Part shown: piece after piece, positions 25,558-36,626 of the stretch | Layout of the letters: the number at the start of each line of letters is the position of its first letter | Numbering within the stretch: the stretch's first letter is position 1 | NCBI RefSeq assembly: GCF_963576545.1 | Contig: NC_083653.1 | Span: 20,619,639 to 20,683,638, forward strand | DNA from: Limanda limanda | Lineage: Eukaryota; Chordata; Actinopteri; Pleuronectiformes; Pleuronectidae | Length of the DNA: 64,000 bases | Direction: 5' to 3' | Notes under the pieces: model-generated | What the model saw: the letters and a program-made list of their open reading frames with translations, nothing else | Told to the model about the DNA's origin: nothing | Databases searched by the model: none | Translations under genes and position numbers: made by a program

Positions 25558-25740
25558 CCTTCAACAGGAATACAGATTCATCAGACCAAGCTATATTTTC
25601 AACCATCCACTGTTGGTGAGTCTGTGTCACTGCAGACTCACATTTCTGTTCTTGGCTGACAAGGGTGGAACCTGACGTCGTCTCTACTGTTGCAGACCGT
25701 TCAGCATAAGGTATGAGGTGTTCATGAGATGCAGTTCTCC
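25558..25740 (-). pseudogene. Tc1-like transposase fossil, N-proximal part
   Basis: The minus-strand frame reads THQQWMVENIAWSDESVFLL, matching the Tc1/mariner motif (QQW.VE......WSDESRF) that surrounds the second catalytic aspartate. It ends at the hAT target duplication and resumes beyond the hAT element at 23528. Upstream residues (MPRRTASHEHLIPYAER) are less certain, and the DNA-binding domain and terminal inverted repeats are not visible. It is an inactive relic. Confidence 0.7.
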
Positions 25741-25755
25741 TCGGCACTCAAACAA

Positions 25756-26050
25756 TGTTTACCTGAGTTCAGTCAGAAAAGTCACGTTCAAATGTTTATT
25801 GCAACAGTAGAACATGTTCGTGTTATGTGTCTAGGCTCCGACTAATTGTAACCCCCCGTCGGAGCCTACATGTTGATGCTGGGGTGGTGGAGGGGGTGGA
25901 GCAGCTGGCAGCAAACCTGACCTAGCAATGTTGGCAAGCAAAGGGAGTTATGGGAAATCTCTGCCTAAACAGAACGCCTAATAGGCTGGGTGTGTATTAT
26001 AGATGATTGAGAGAGTGAGGCATCTCAAATGATTAAAGCAGCGCAGCTCG
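25756..26050 (-). repeat. Possible decayed LTR with a strong hairpin
   Basis: On the minus strand, GCAATAAACATTTGAACGTG followed by a CTGAACTCAGGTAAACA end resembles the polyadenylation signal and 3' end of an LTR, with an ATCTATAATACACAC word about 170 bp before it. TAGGCTCCGAC (25832-25842) pairs perfectly with GTCGGAGCCTA (25858-25868) across a 15-base loop. The other end and any target duplication were not found, so the call is weak. Confidence 0.3.
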
Positions 26051-27170
26051 AGTTGGCTACCTGAAGTAGTTTGCAAGCGTCGCTCCATTTACCATCGAAT
26101 TTCTGTCAGCTCCAACAGTCTGACCATTCTCCTCGGACCTCTCTCATAAACACAGCACTGCTGCTCACTGGATGTTTTTCTGTCTGTTCGTTTTTGGCTC
26201 CATTCAAAATCTCCAAGGTCTGTTGTATGTGAAAGTCTCGGGAGATAAAAAATACCAACCAGCCCGTCTGACACCATCAATCACATTTTTCCATTCTGAT
26301 GTTATGTGGATACTTGCATGAACAAGCAGCTGTACAGTTGTTTGCTAATAAAGTGCTCACTGCGGTTACACATCTGAGATATTTCAATCTAAATCTGGTT
26401 TTCCGTGTTGTGAAAGGGTCTGGTCCAGTGTCGGGGCCTGGCTTTGGGTGCGATCACATTGTTACTCAGCATCGGGACAAGAATCTTCAAACAGAATGTT
26501 CAAAGCTTTGCAAATCAGGCTTTTTGACTGAACAGTCTTTGATCAGTGATGTGTCCTTTACTTGACTGTTTCATGTTTTCCTCGGTTGAGAATCAGCTTC
26601 ATGTTGTTACTGTGGCTACTTATTCTCTGTTTTAGCATAATTCACAGTACAGTGGTGGATTATTTGCATGGACAGGCATTAAAAGGACTAAATATAACTT
26701 TCTAAATGAAGCATATGTAGTATAAAAATTATCATAGGGTAACATGCAGTAGGAAGCAGCCTACTTTTAAGGTTTGAATCAGTCGAGGGAATAATGCTGT
26801 ATCTTATTTAAATACTTACATACTTGTATGACTTCTTCTTACGATGTGAAATCATTAGTAATATGTAGATGGTTGTTTAACTGCACAGAGAGCTGTGAGG
26901 GTTGAAAATACTTCAAAATGTTTATGATGTACAGCATTTAGGATTAATTATCCCACATGAGTGTTTGTTGTGCAAGAACTATTCTAATCCAGTGTTACCC
27001 TTTGCAAGGTAGGTAAAACAGCTTGATACGACTGGTAATTCCATATGGACAATTTTATTTCAATGTTGAGAACAGTCCACTAAGGCTACTGGTAGATTAC
27101 TTATGCTTATAGGAAAAAAAGCATTTCATCAAATAAGCAGTCTACAGCTATTCAATAATTATGAGATACT
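26051..27170. other. Unassigned non-coding sequence
   Basis: Nothing recognisable. The sequence becomes steadily more AT-rich towards the block that follows. Confidence 0.5.
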
Positions 27171-27660
27171 TTTTATTCAGAATTGGTCCAGATTTACTTG
27201 AAAATTATCAACAGACCTAATTAAAGCTGCCGACTTGTTGGCTGCAAATGCTGATGGTAAATTACTTCAAGGTCAAGCTCAAATCCGTCTGATGAAATAA
27301 ATCGAATATCAATCTCCTCAAGCTATTGTTGGTCTCCTGAGAGAAATGTCACTAGCTAGTTATGTGCCAACTGCTTTTGTCTGCTGCTTGGTTCTCTATA
27401 AATCTCTTTATTTTCACACAAATTATCTTTTAAGACATTATTGTAAATATATTAATCACAGCCACTTTAATACCTTGGACAGTTTAGGCTCTATTTGCAA
27501 ATTTGTCATGCCATCAGCACTGACACAGACTATATTTTTCATAATGTATAATGGCTTAATTAGCTAAACTTCCCAGTTAATCAGCCTGTAATAAATAAAG
27601 CACTAACTAATTAACAGCCCCATTAGGATCTGAAGGCTTGCCTATTAGTGAGTGCTTCTT
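27171..27660. promoter_or_regulatory. Possible conserved non-coding element with octamer palindrome
   Basis: A repeat-free AT-rich block with many homeodomain-type cores: CCTAATTAAAG, ATATTAATCAC, GGCTTAATTAGC, CCAGTTAATCAG and CTAACTAATTAAC. ATTTGCAAAT at 27493-27502 is a palindromic octamer, the POU-factor site. Such clustering is typical of enhancers of vertebrate developmental genes. The 73-codon frame at 27346-27567 looks like chance. Conservation is untested. Confidence 0.3.
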
Positions 27661-28099
27661 TAGGAACAAAGATATAGGTATTTGGTGCAACACTCAGCGG
27701 TTAGCAAGGCAGACACTGCTGGCTGCTAAAATTGAAAATACAACATGTCATTACTTTGAGCAAATACAACATTAGAGACATGCAAAGCAAATTAGAGTCA
27801 AAGTACAGCACAGGGAGCCTGATACACTACTTGAGTATTGTGTTGGCCGTGAGAGCTCAACACACTGCAAATCAAGAAAACACACGCAAGTAGAAAAAAC
27901 ACATGGAAATGACTGCTGCTGTGAAATCCAAATTGCGTGTACATATTCTGCGTAAACTCACCAGCTGTGACTTCATTAGTCCCCTGTAGGTGTGTCTGGA
28001 ATGAAAGCTCGTTTTAAAGAGCAGTGTGTGTGTATCGGTGTCCTTAAAATAAACCTTGATGTCCAATTTATGCGATTGTGTGAATGTCGCGCCCTTGAA
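27661..28099. other. Unassigned non-coding sequence
   Basis: No element recognised. The 115-codon minus-strand frame at 27872-28219 includes a Thr run that is only the antisense of the GTG repeat. Confidence 0.45.
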
Positions 28100-28145
28100 T
28101 ACTGTGGTGTCCAGAAAGTCTACAGACTTTCTGGACACCACAGTA
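28100..28145. repeat. 46-bp near-perfect palindrome
   Basis: Arms of 22 bp (28100-28121 and 28124-28145) are exact reverse complements around a 2-base centre. The left arm begins TACTGTGGTGTCCAG and the right arm ends CTGGACACCACAGTA. A GTG/GTA-rich run (28145-28172) follows directly. A perfect inverted duplication of this size is far beyond chance in 64 kb. Confidence 0.95.
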
Positions 28146-28368
28146 GTGGTAGTGGTGGTGGTGGTGGTGATAGTATGCGCCCATTGAAAATCCCTCCAGA
28201 ATACGTACATTTTCACCACTTTCTAACTTTCTGCAAATTTTGGTAAGAATTTGAGCATGTTAAAGCCCTCAAAAATCCAATTAATTTGCCTGAATAATAA
28301 TCCTTACAATTTCAATTTCAATAGGGCCCCACATCTCTCAGTGCCTGTCAATGCTCGGGCCCTAATTA
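28146..28368 (+). repeat. GTG repeat and dispersed repeat, copy 2
   Basis: A short GTGGTG run is followed by CACTTTCTAACTTTCTGC and GAGCATGTTAAAG, then AATAATAATCCTTACAATTT, AATAGGGCCCC, and TGCTCGGGCCCTAATTA, which is shared with copy 1 at 8252-8350. This copy retains about 70 bp more on its left side. The family ends in both copies at the same CGGGCCCTAATTA, so that end is probably a true terminus. Confidence 0.65.
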
Positions 28369-30599
28369 AGAACAAAACTTTATCAATTTGATATTAAACA
28401 GCCTGTTTTATACTTGCCATTGAACCGTGTGAAGGCATGCATCCACATTCGGATGTGTGTGTGGTAAACATAAACAAAGATGGCTACACTTGAGGAAATC
28501 AACATTTGGCTATTGTTAAGATCAAGACAAAAAAAGCTGATAAAGCAGTCGATAGTTGATAAAGCAGTCTATCTACCTACATATTCTACCTACGCACCAA
28601 ACAGACACAGGATATGAGAAACAGCCATCTTCATTACATGTAGTTAACAGCAAGTGTCTTCCGACTATAACATGTTTTAAAAAAGCAAAGTCAACAGGGT
28701 GCCACGATATTCTCTTGTGTCATTTCATTTGACTTCATGGGTAATAATGAATTATAGCACATTAGCCTATTCAATGTACAATACAGTGGTGAGGGCAAAA
28801 AACACCTGAAGTGCTTATGTTATTTGTTGTTTTCATCCTTATTGGAAGAGCATGCAATTACAAAGAAATCATATTATACTTATTATAACCTTATAAAGTT
28901 GATATAGCAAATATGTTATTAAAGAGTATCCATTTGGTATTGTGTTTGTTTTTGTCAGCCTAAACTTTATGCACCTATTTTACACGTTTTTTGGTCTCCA
29001 CCGTCTAGTCTTTACCTTCATGAGTGTTTGTTGCTGAGAAGGCAGAGTTCAGATGCTTCATTAGAGCAGTTTGATAGAAGATGTAAAACAAACTAGAAAT
29101 TAACAAAAGAAAAACTGAATGAACCTCTTTAAAGGCTCAACTTGACCATTTAGTGGTAGAAACATGTGGACACCTCCAACGACAACCAACACGCAGCATA
29201 TTCTGTCAGTTACAATCTGTGTATTATTAAGATGTGCTCACAATGGTTGTGATATGTGTATAACTAACAACTAATGTATCAACTTTACATATGTTAACTG
29301 TAATAAAAATAACTTTATACTACCTGTATGTGTTGTCTAAGCTTGAGTTTACACCAATTTAGCTTATATTTGCATCCATCTGCACTTCATCTAAAATTAG
29401 GTTCCGACATAAATATTCAATCATTTCTAAATGCACTAATAAAATTGATTGATTGGTTTCTTTTTAAACTATCAGTATCAGTTTATATCAGTGACAAGAT
29501 CTGGGATTTTGCTGAGAAAATAAGAGGGGAAGTTAACAGTTTTACTGAAACAAGGGAGGAGCCCAGTCAGTGTCAGTGGGCCCACAGAAGAATATCACAC
29601 ATAATGCCGTGAAAATCCTGAGATCTCGGGGGCCGCAGACACCCCTGATCCACACTGTCATCGGATATGCCTTCGTCTAGCCGCTGTTTACAAGATGTGA
29701 GCACATGAAACACAGCCTGACTTAAGTGTCTCATCATTCCACTTCAGTGAACACCACAGCTCAAAGTGTCGCGTTATGTCACTGTATACAGTAAAAAAAA
29801 CAAAAAAACGTTTATTTGCAGCTGAGCACCTCAGTCGCGTCAGTCTCCGTTGAACAGTATCTCATGTAACTGCACTTTGCCAAGGTCGCACTGTATCTCC
29901 CGTCAAAAGACAAATAGTGGGGCTGCTCTCCGCCTCACTTCTGGGGCTGTGATCCGCCTCTCCACTTTGAACAAACAGGGACTTTAAATGATGATAATAC
30001 AGAATATGGGGAAAGGAAAGACAAATTTGAAGGGGTGCAGTAACTTGCAATGTCATGGCAGCAGAGTGGAGCGGCAAATAAGAGGTGCATGCCTCGGTCT
30101 GGTGGTCTAACAAGCAAAGGCGGCGCTTACCTAGGGATATAAAAAGGTAAATAATTGAATACACGATTGCACAACGTGACTGAGCAAACAAACCTCAGAT
30201 AATCACTGCTGCTCCGAGGATGCCAGATTCAGACTCATATCAATTATTGCTGGTATGAGGTTCAGCAGAAGAGAACTGAAATGATAGTTTGGCCAATCGT
30301 CAGGGGTAAATTGCGGCGCCCCATTATTGCTAGTGGTTTGAGCTTTAATGTTTTTTAAACAGGCTGTTGTTTAATCATTAAACCACAAATAAATCACGAG
30401 GAGTTTATTGAATCTCATACTTTATGTCATTGCTGTTATTGGTGATGTGCAATAATCAACCTGCGGCCTCACTGTGGTCGTTAGTCTGAGTTTATAGGAC
30501 AATTGGAAAAATAAATGCCCTTCACAAATTTGAGTTGTTATCTTTAGTCATCAAAGTGAGAGAGATTTGAGGATTAGGGGGAATTATCGAAGCATCACA
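28369..30599. other. Unassigned non-coding sequence
   Basis: Two kilobases without a supported element. GGGGGCCGCAGACACCCCTG near 29630 looks like one end of a hAT-type element but no partner end was found. Frames at 29328-29612 (plus) and 29862-30191 (minus) have no domain. Confidence 0.5.
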
Positions 30600-30785
30600 C
30601 CAGGGAATCACAGTGCAGGAAATACTGGAGCTACATGACGTTCATTGCTGTTTTCCCTTTACTTCATTTGATTTAACCACATGCTTTTGCTCATTTTTAA
30701 GTTGCTTTGTTTTATTTTGCCAGCTGTAAAGTACGTTATTGTTTGTATATAAAAAAGGGCTACACAAATAAAGTTATTATTATTA
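30600..30785 (+). mobile_element. LINE 3' tail fragment
   Basis: AAAAAGGGCTACACAAATAA followed by AGTTATTATTATTA is the typical 3' end of fish L2-type LINEs, whose 3' ends read GGGCTATACAAATAAAGTT with an ATT repeat. No coding part precedes it, so only the 3' untranslated end remains. Confidence 0.5.
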
Positions 30786-30844
30786 ATGTCTCAACAAGGT
30801 GAGGACCTCAAGTCCTGCAAAAGCTTTGAACAAAAATACATGTA

Positions 30845-31195
30845 GTTTACTACCAGATATCGGATGTTCGTAGCCGCCCCAATTTTGTGGAACAACCTTC
30901 CACTTCACATTAGATTTGTACCCTCTCTAGCACATTTCAAATCACTACTTAAAACCATAGACTTAAAACACATTTGTTCTCCTTGGCTTTCTACTCGAGT
31001 ACATTATCCCAGCTGATTTAATTTATTTTAACGTAATTATCTTACATTTTATTTTCTATTTGTATTTTTCCACTTTCTATCCTATTGTTTTTTACTACTT
31101 GCACTATGATTTATTATGTGTAACTGCCGTCTTGTTGTACCATTATTCTTTTGGAGCACTTTGGTCAACCAAGTTGTTTTAAATGTGCTGTTACA
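30845..31195 (+). mobile_element. LINE reverse-transcriptase C-terminus and 3' end
   Basis: From 30873 one frame reads AAPILWNNLPLHIRF, then VPSLAHFKSLLKT and LKTHLF, the C-terminal signature (APxLWNxLPxxIR ... FKxxLKTxLF) of L2-type LINE polymerases. The same signature appears on the minus strand at 54060-54272. A T-rich 3' untranslated region follows, ending near TTTTAAATGTGCTGTTAC. The rest of the element is missing, as expected of 5'-truncated LINE copies. Confidence 0.7.
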
Positions 31196-32223
31196 ATATT
31201 TCTGCTGTTGTAACACTCTATGGACATTTTCATAACATCTGTAATGTTAGGGTCTGCAAGATGACTTGATGCCATCCTTGTCAATTTACACAATCCCCTT
31301 TTCTGCTCCTCTACCTTGATCCTGCTGAAGCCTTAAATGAACCTCCGATTGTTTCAGAAATTTCCATTGCAATTTTTGGTCTTGTATTGAGTCTGTGAAG
31401 CAGAAGTGAGACAGCTACTGTTGTCTGTCCGCTACTATGTAATATTCAGATATAATCAACATGTGACCGCTTACTGATGTGTTGCAAGTTAAACAAAAAT
31501 TTTTTCAGCAAATCAGTTATAAACTGGAGGGATGCTCAGAGAGCATATTCTCTGCATAAGGCTGATTGGCCACTTTAAAACTTGATTGCATGAATAGAGA
31601 AAGAGGTGGGAAAAAATCTTGGATCTGCATGTTTATCCTGATCCAGGAATAGACCTTGGTACTCAGCAGGAAATGGAACACTATCATAAGTGGTAGATAG
31701 AAATGTCCCCTGGAGCCTAGACACTATAGTGTTGGTGTTGAAGAGTGGAACATCTCATGAGACCTCCCTGGATTGAGGGTTTGATAAGAGGCAATAAGGC
31801 AGCTGGAGCTGAGGTGATAGAGGTGGGTCATTGCTGTGTGAACATTCAGTGAAAAGAATATAATACATATTTTTTTATATACCCCAGTCAGGTCACTATT
31901 CTAAAGTGATGTGTTAAATCTAAGAATTGTCTGTTATCATGACACGTCTGACCTTTTGTTTTGCATTTTGACTGAACTCAAAATCCTTGAGCTTCTTGTG
32001 TGGAACACGTTTCTATCTTACTTTCTTTCAGTGGTAAAATACAGATTCCTGAAACTGCAGCCACTAAAAAATAAACAACCCAAAAGTTCACCAATTGGTG
32101 TCCAAAGAACAAGTATGTGTAATATTTCTACAGCATATAAAGATGCAATGTTTATACTTGGTAATGGCCATGACCACAGCCATACACACATATTTCACAT
32201 ATTAATCATTATATGTAAATAGA
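31196..32223. other. Unassigned non-coding sequence
   Basis: No recognisable element. The 103-codon frame at 31911-32222 has no domain. Confidence 0.5.
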
Positions 32224-32600
32224 TAAGATATTGCTGCAAGGCTACAGTAACACAATATAGAATATAGTAAAAAAAGAAAAAAAAAGAAAAAGGGAATAGA
32301 GTATTACATCTTGAAAAAAATATCAGTGAAAATGACAAAGTTAAATAAATGCAGAAATATTGCCAGATGTAAATAAGTTACATGAGACAGTAAACTAATA
32401 CTAAACTAAAGTGGCAGTAGGTAGTCATGTTATATCTATATAAGTAATATTGAATATTGCACATGATATTGAACATAATATGAGGAAAATAGTAATATTG
32501 CACTTGAGTAGTATTATTGCACATGCAAAAACTAAGTAATACTGCACATAGTGTTGGTATTATTATTTATGAATATTAACATGAAGTATTTTTCTCAAAT
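32224..32600 (-). mobile_element. Rex1/CR1-like LINE 3' region, degenerate
   Basis: GCTACAGTAACACAATATAG, an A-rich stretch, and several ATATTGCAC or ATTATTGCAC words (32455-32545) match the 3' untranslated style of the LINE tail at 24437-24930 and of fish Rex1-type elements. The terminal GATA tail is reduced to AGATAAGATA. No coding region is left. Confidence 0.4.
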
Positions 32601-33082
32601 TCTCTCTAAATTTGAATAGTCCACATAATTATACTACACATGAACTTTTTCGCTGTTTTCCGACCAACTTTGCTCTTCCCATGTTGATCATGTGCTGCCG
32701 ACAGACATGCTCCACATTGTGTCATGAATGAGACTTTCAACCAGTCGTAGCTGATTAATTATTTTTGTCACTGTATTTAGGTAGAAGATTATTCCTGAGG
32801 ACTACCATCATCTTTAGTGATATGATTGGGTACATATACAGGCACAACACTGCTGTGATCATGTCAGTTTCCACTGTAAACAGTTTGCTGAGATATTTCC
32901 TGGTTTCACACACCTGGATAGACCCATACCCCTGTTTTTTAGAAATTTAAATCTGCAATGAAACTCCACGACTCTAGTTTATTGTGGTTCTCCATGTCTT
33001 GAACTGGAGTTATAAAATAGGCGGAGGAGAGAAGGGGTGACCATGAGAGTGAAGACGATAAGTCTAGAACGCTCTGCAGGAT
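32601..33082. other. Unassigned non-coding sequence
   Basis: Nothing recognisable between the LINE remnant and the transposase fragment. Confidence 0.4.
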
Positions 33083-33290
33083 GTGGGCGGACATGTTTCC
33101 CTGTCGGCAGCAAAGAGAAGACTTCACGAGCAGAACCCCAGAGGATTCACCACAAGCTACAAACCCCCAGTGGGCCTTAAAGAAGAGGCCTGGAACAAAG
33201 TGATCTGGCCTGATGAAACAAAAGTCAACCTCCATCAACATGATGGAGAGTGTAAATTGTGGAATACAATAGAATCAGCACATGACTCAA
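33083..33290 (+). pseudogene. Tc1-like transposase fragment
   Basis: In one frame the peptide contains WNKVIWPDETKVNLHQHDGE and LWNT, matching the Tc1/mariner motif W..VIWSDETKVNLFG.DG...VWR around the second catalytic aspartate. The usual serine before it is proline here. Upstream residues fall in another frame, so there is a frameshift. No inverted repeats are visible. It differs from the 23-25 kb fossil (DETKVNL and not DESVFLL), so it comes from a different Tc1-like family. Confidence 0.7.
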
Positions 33291-34079
33291 ATTGAAGCTG
33301 AGACTTAAATGCAGCGTCCATTATTTTATTTCACACTGGATATGCTGTAGCTCAGCGCCTGAGGAACAACACATTTGAAGCTGTTCAAATACAGTTCAGA
33401 ATGTGTTTCAAACCTGCAAGCCTGTTATATCAACACACTACAACTCATACATTTTTTCACTGGACAGCCTGAACTGGAGCTGACAGGTCAAAAGGGCACC
33501 GGGGCTGTGTTCTGCTGCTGGCTTGTTTTGCCCACATTAGCAAGAGACACTTTCAGCAGACAGGGTTCCAACCATCAGCATCCAGTGATGCAGTGGGAGT
33601 CAAAATGCAAATGTTCATATTAACATAAGAGCATGAAATCAACTATGATAGCTTTTCCAATATAAGAGCAGATCATGTTAGTATATACTGATCGGTAGGG
33701 AAAGAAGGATGGGGCATTTGGGAACGAGCCTACACTACTAAACCAAACTCCTGCTGAGATGCAACCAAGTTTGTGATGTATGTTTCTCGGACATGATCTA
33801 GATAGGAGATTGTGATTAAATAGCTGACAAAGTGATGTGATTTGTATTACATCGACAAAAGAAATGTCTGATAGGTTATCAGAAAAGAGTCGTGTGGATA
33901 ATATGTTTTGTAAACGAAAATATACTTCTTTTTACTACGTCATTGTTTTGTCTTATTGGTTAATAAAACTTATCATTTTCTTTACAGCACACAATTAAAC
34001 AGGCTTCAGGCACAGGACCCAGCAGGGGGGGAAACACAATACCATATGTATATATAAGGAGGAGGAAGAAGGGGATCCA
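33291..34079. other. Unassigned non-coding sequence
   Basis: No element recognised. The 82-codon frame at 33375-33623 is not supported. Confidence 0.45.
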
Positions 34080-34530
34080 TCATGGAAGAACAAGCCCCTG
34101 CACCCTGCCTGATGTACCCAAGTCCTGATGGGACATACCACCGCAGGTGATTGAGAACAACAGAGCTAAGATCCTTTGGGACTTTAGATCCCAGACTGAC
34201 AAACAGTAAAAAGAAGAGGGCATTTGGGATAGATGTGTCAATCCCATTGCACACTAACATCAGGAAAAAGGAGCATAAGAAGATCAAGAAATACTTAGGC
34301 TGAACAGCTAGAACAGACGTGGATGGTGAGATGCAGTGTGATTCCCATGGTAATGGAGCATTAGGGCCTGTAACCCCCAAACTGGGACCGTGGCTCCTGT
34401 AGACCCCATGTACAACGTCTGAAGCCTCTGTCCAACAAAGTGCAGCCCTAGGAACAGCTAAGATACTGCTCAGAACCCTCAATCTCAGGACCTGACCTTG
34501 AGAAAGACATACCACCCCGAGTCCCATGTG
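34080..34530 (+). pseudogene. R4/Rex6-like LINE C-terminal endonuclease fragment
   Basis: Pieces in plus-strand frames read VIENNRAKILWDFRSQTDK, GIDVSIPLHTNIRKKEHKK and GALGPVTPKLGPWL. From memory, these match the C-terminal restriction-like endonuclease region of fish LINEs of the R4/Dong/Rex6 kind (AKILWDF.IQTDK ... VIDVAIP.D.NIRKKEH ... GALG.VTPKLG.WL). The segment between TDK and IDVSIP, which should carry the PD motif of the nuclease, is largely deleted, and a stop follows KKYLG. The fragment cannot be active. The 173-codon minus-strand frame over it is its antisense shadow. Confidence 0.7.
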
Positions 34531-36626
34531 TCGGATGAGAGGGAGATTTCTTTATTAAAAAAATATGCTGCACTATAACATGACATCTTTCGTGATAAAT
34601 AATATTCACACCACGGCAAACACAGTAGCTGAAGTAAATGTTTGGAAAATCAGTGTATTTTTTCTTATCTTTGAGTTGCCACCTGCAGAGAAGTTAATGT
34701 TGTGTCTGCTCAGTGATCATGATCATCGCTGTGCTCCGGAAAGAAGCTCATTTAGTCAAAGATTTAAACTCTGTGATGCTTATGTTGACTGGGTGTGAAT
34801 GCAAATGCGAACAAAGCTTCCCTGAAAGTGTGAGATTTGGCAGATGTTTGTATAATGTCTGTATTATAGTTGTAGAGGGATTTGTTTTTATCTGGAGACC
34901 ATAAAACTTTGATGTTGGAGCTGTAAAAAACCCTCAGTATTTGTTATCAGCCATTTCTGCTGTACCTTGACTTTTTTTTCCAAGGGAATCTGCAAAGCTG
35001 CCTGGCGCATCTTGAAAGCACATGAATAGATGCTGGAGCAATTAAAAACTGCAAGATGAAATCATGCCGGCTCAAATGTTCCGCTCCTTCCCTGTGTCAA
35101 GGAAACACGGCCTCTCCACAGTAATCTAGCGTTAATAGGAAGGGTTCAGCTGGAGTGTCAAGAGCAGCCATGAGCTGGGGATTTTCAGAGCTGCCTGACA
35201 ACTAACCCACTTCCAAAAACCTCTCCATAAGTGCTGGGATAATGAAGCTGCCACGGCAGCCAGAGAGCATGGCACTGTGGCACACTGAGCAAAACAAATA
35301 AATACATTTCTGACTATGTTATAATTAGTGCTCGGGGTTCATGGAAACTGTTGTTTTCCATGTACGCAGGTGTTGGGTGAGGGAGTGCACTGTAACACCC
35401 CGGCTACAAAAAGCTGTTTCTGCTTTGGAGTCGGTCTGTGTTTGTGTGTGCACTAGTGTGTGTAAGAGAGGGAAGGGAGAGAGGGAGAGGACACACATTT
35501 CTGATATACTTTATATAATTACTAATTACTCAGAGTGTGGAGCTATTTGGACATTGACTCACAAATATTTGACAAACTGGCGACCAGCGCTCTGTAGCAG
35601 TCAGTGGCGGTGGGTCAGCATGCTAACATTCAATCTGCGGACTGAGAAACACTGAGAAATAAGTATTGTTTCATGTCGATCGGATATCCATTCATATTTA
35701 AACAACTTTCTTCATCGGCCAGAGCCCACCCAACGCACACAGCTGTCGGACCTCTGCCCCTTCTTCACCACACTGCTGTTTCAATATTTAAAACAATCGA
35801 ACACAGGAACAGAGATCATTGGGTTCAGTCTCAGACTTGACCTGCACTGTAACTCCAACCTGAAATGGCTCAATCTTTGTCTTTTGCAGCAGAGGAGGTT
35901 AAGTCATTGTTGAATAAATTGCATCATGACAAAACAACCGTGTGAGCAACATGATGCTGACTGCAGGCTGACAGCAGGATACAAAGAGAATCGAAATACA
36001 AACAAAGCTGTGGAGTCTGCCTCACACAGCACAACAGGAGCCGTGTTTGGGGATTGACTAAGTTTTCTGCAATATTGCACTGGGCACTGGGTGTAAAAAT
36101 AAAAAAAGATCTTTGAGCTGATCATTTCATTATAAGTATTCAGAGAGTTTTTTAAAATGATTTCACAGAGAAGGGAGACGCTGGTTTTACTTCTGGGCCT
36201 TTAGTTATTGATCAGAGTGGAACAACAGCATTCATCTTGCAGGGGCCTCACAAATCTTCAGGATTTTGGAAAAGCTACCAGTCAGTAGTATTGAACGTGA
36301 CCAAAATGTAACATGTCAGGCTGTGAGGAGATTCATTTTGAAGGATGTGTGACTGAGCCCTGGCAGATTGCCTCCAAAACAAAGCCAAGCAATTACAGGG
36401 AACTTCCAATTTAACAGCAAGGACAAAATACATCATGGAAAGAGAAAATGAGTTAAGTTGAGACAGAGAGGCTTCCCCCTAAAAGTTATTTATACGATAT
36501 TTCCCGCCAGTAGATGTCACACTGAATCATCACCATCTCGGACGATAACAAATGCTTTGTTGGCCACGACTTCCACATTCCATCGTGTTTTCAGCAAGTG
36601 TTGGGAAGCTCTGTGAAAGTGGCTTC
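34531..36626. other. Unassigned non-coding sequence
   Basis: Two kilobases with no supported element. A TG- and purine-rich patch occurs at about 35430-35500. The segment at 34970-35320 is repeat-free and complex but I see no specific signal in it. Confidence 0.45.

Noticed and set aside
28786..28820. CAGTGGTGAGGGCAAAA, resembling a transposon end
   Set aside because: No inverted partner or target duplication was found within reach.
29630..30320. Possible hAT-like ends CACCCCTG and CAGGGGTAAATTGCGG
   Set aside because: The two ends point away from each other and no matching partner end or 8-bp duplication was found.
34006..34527. 173-codon open frame on the minus strand with a hydrophobic stretch
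   Set aside because: It is the antisense shadow of the LINE endonuclease fragment.
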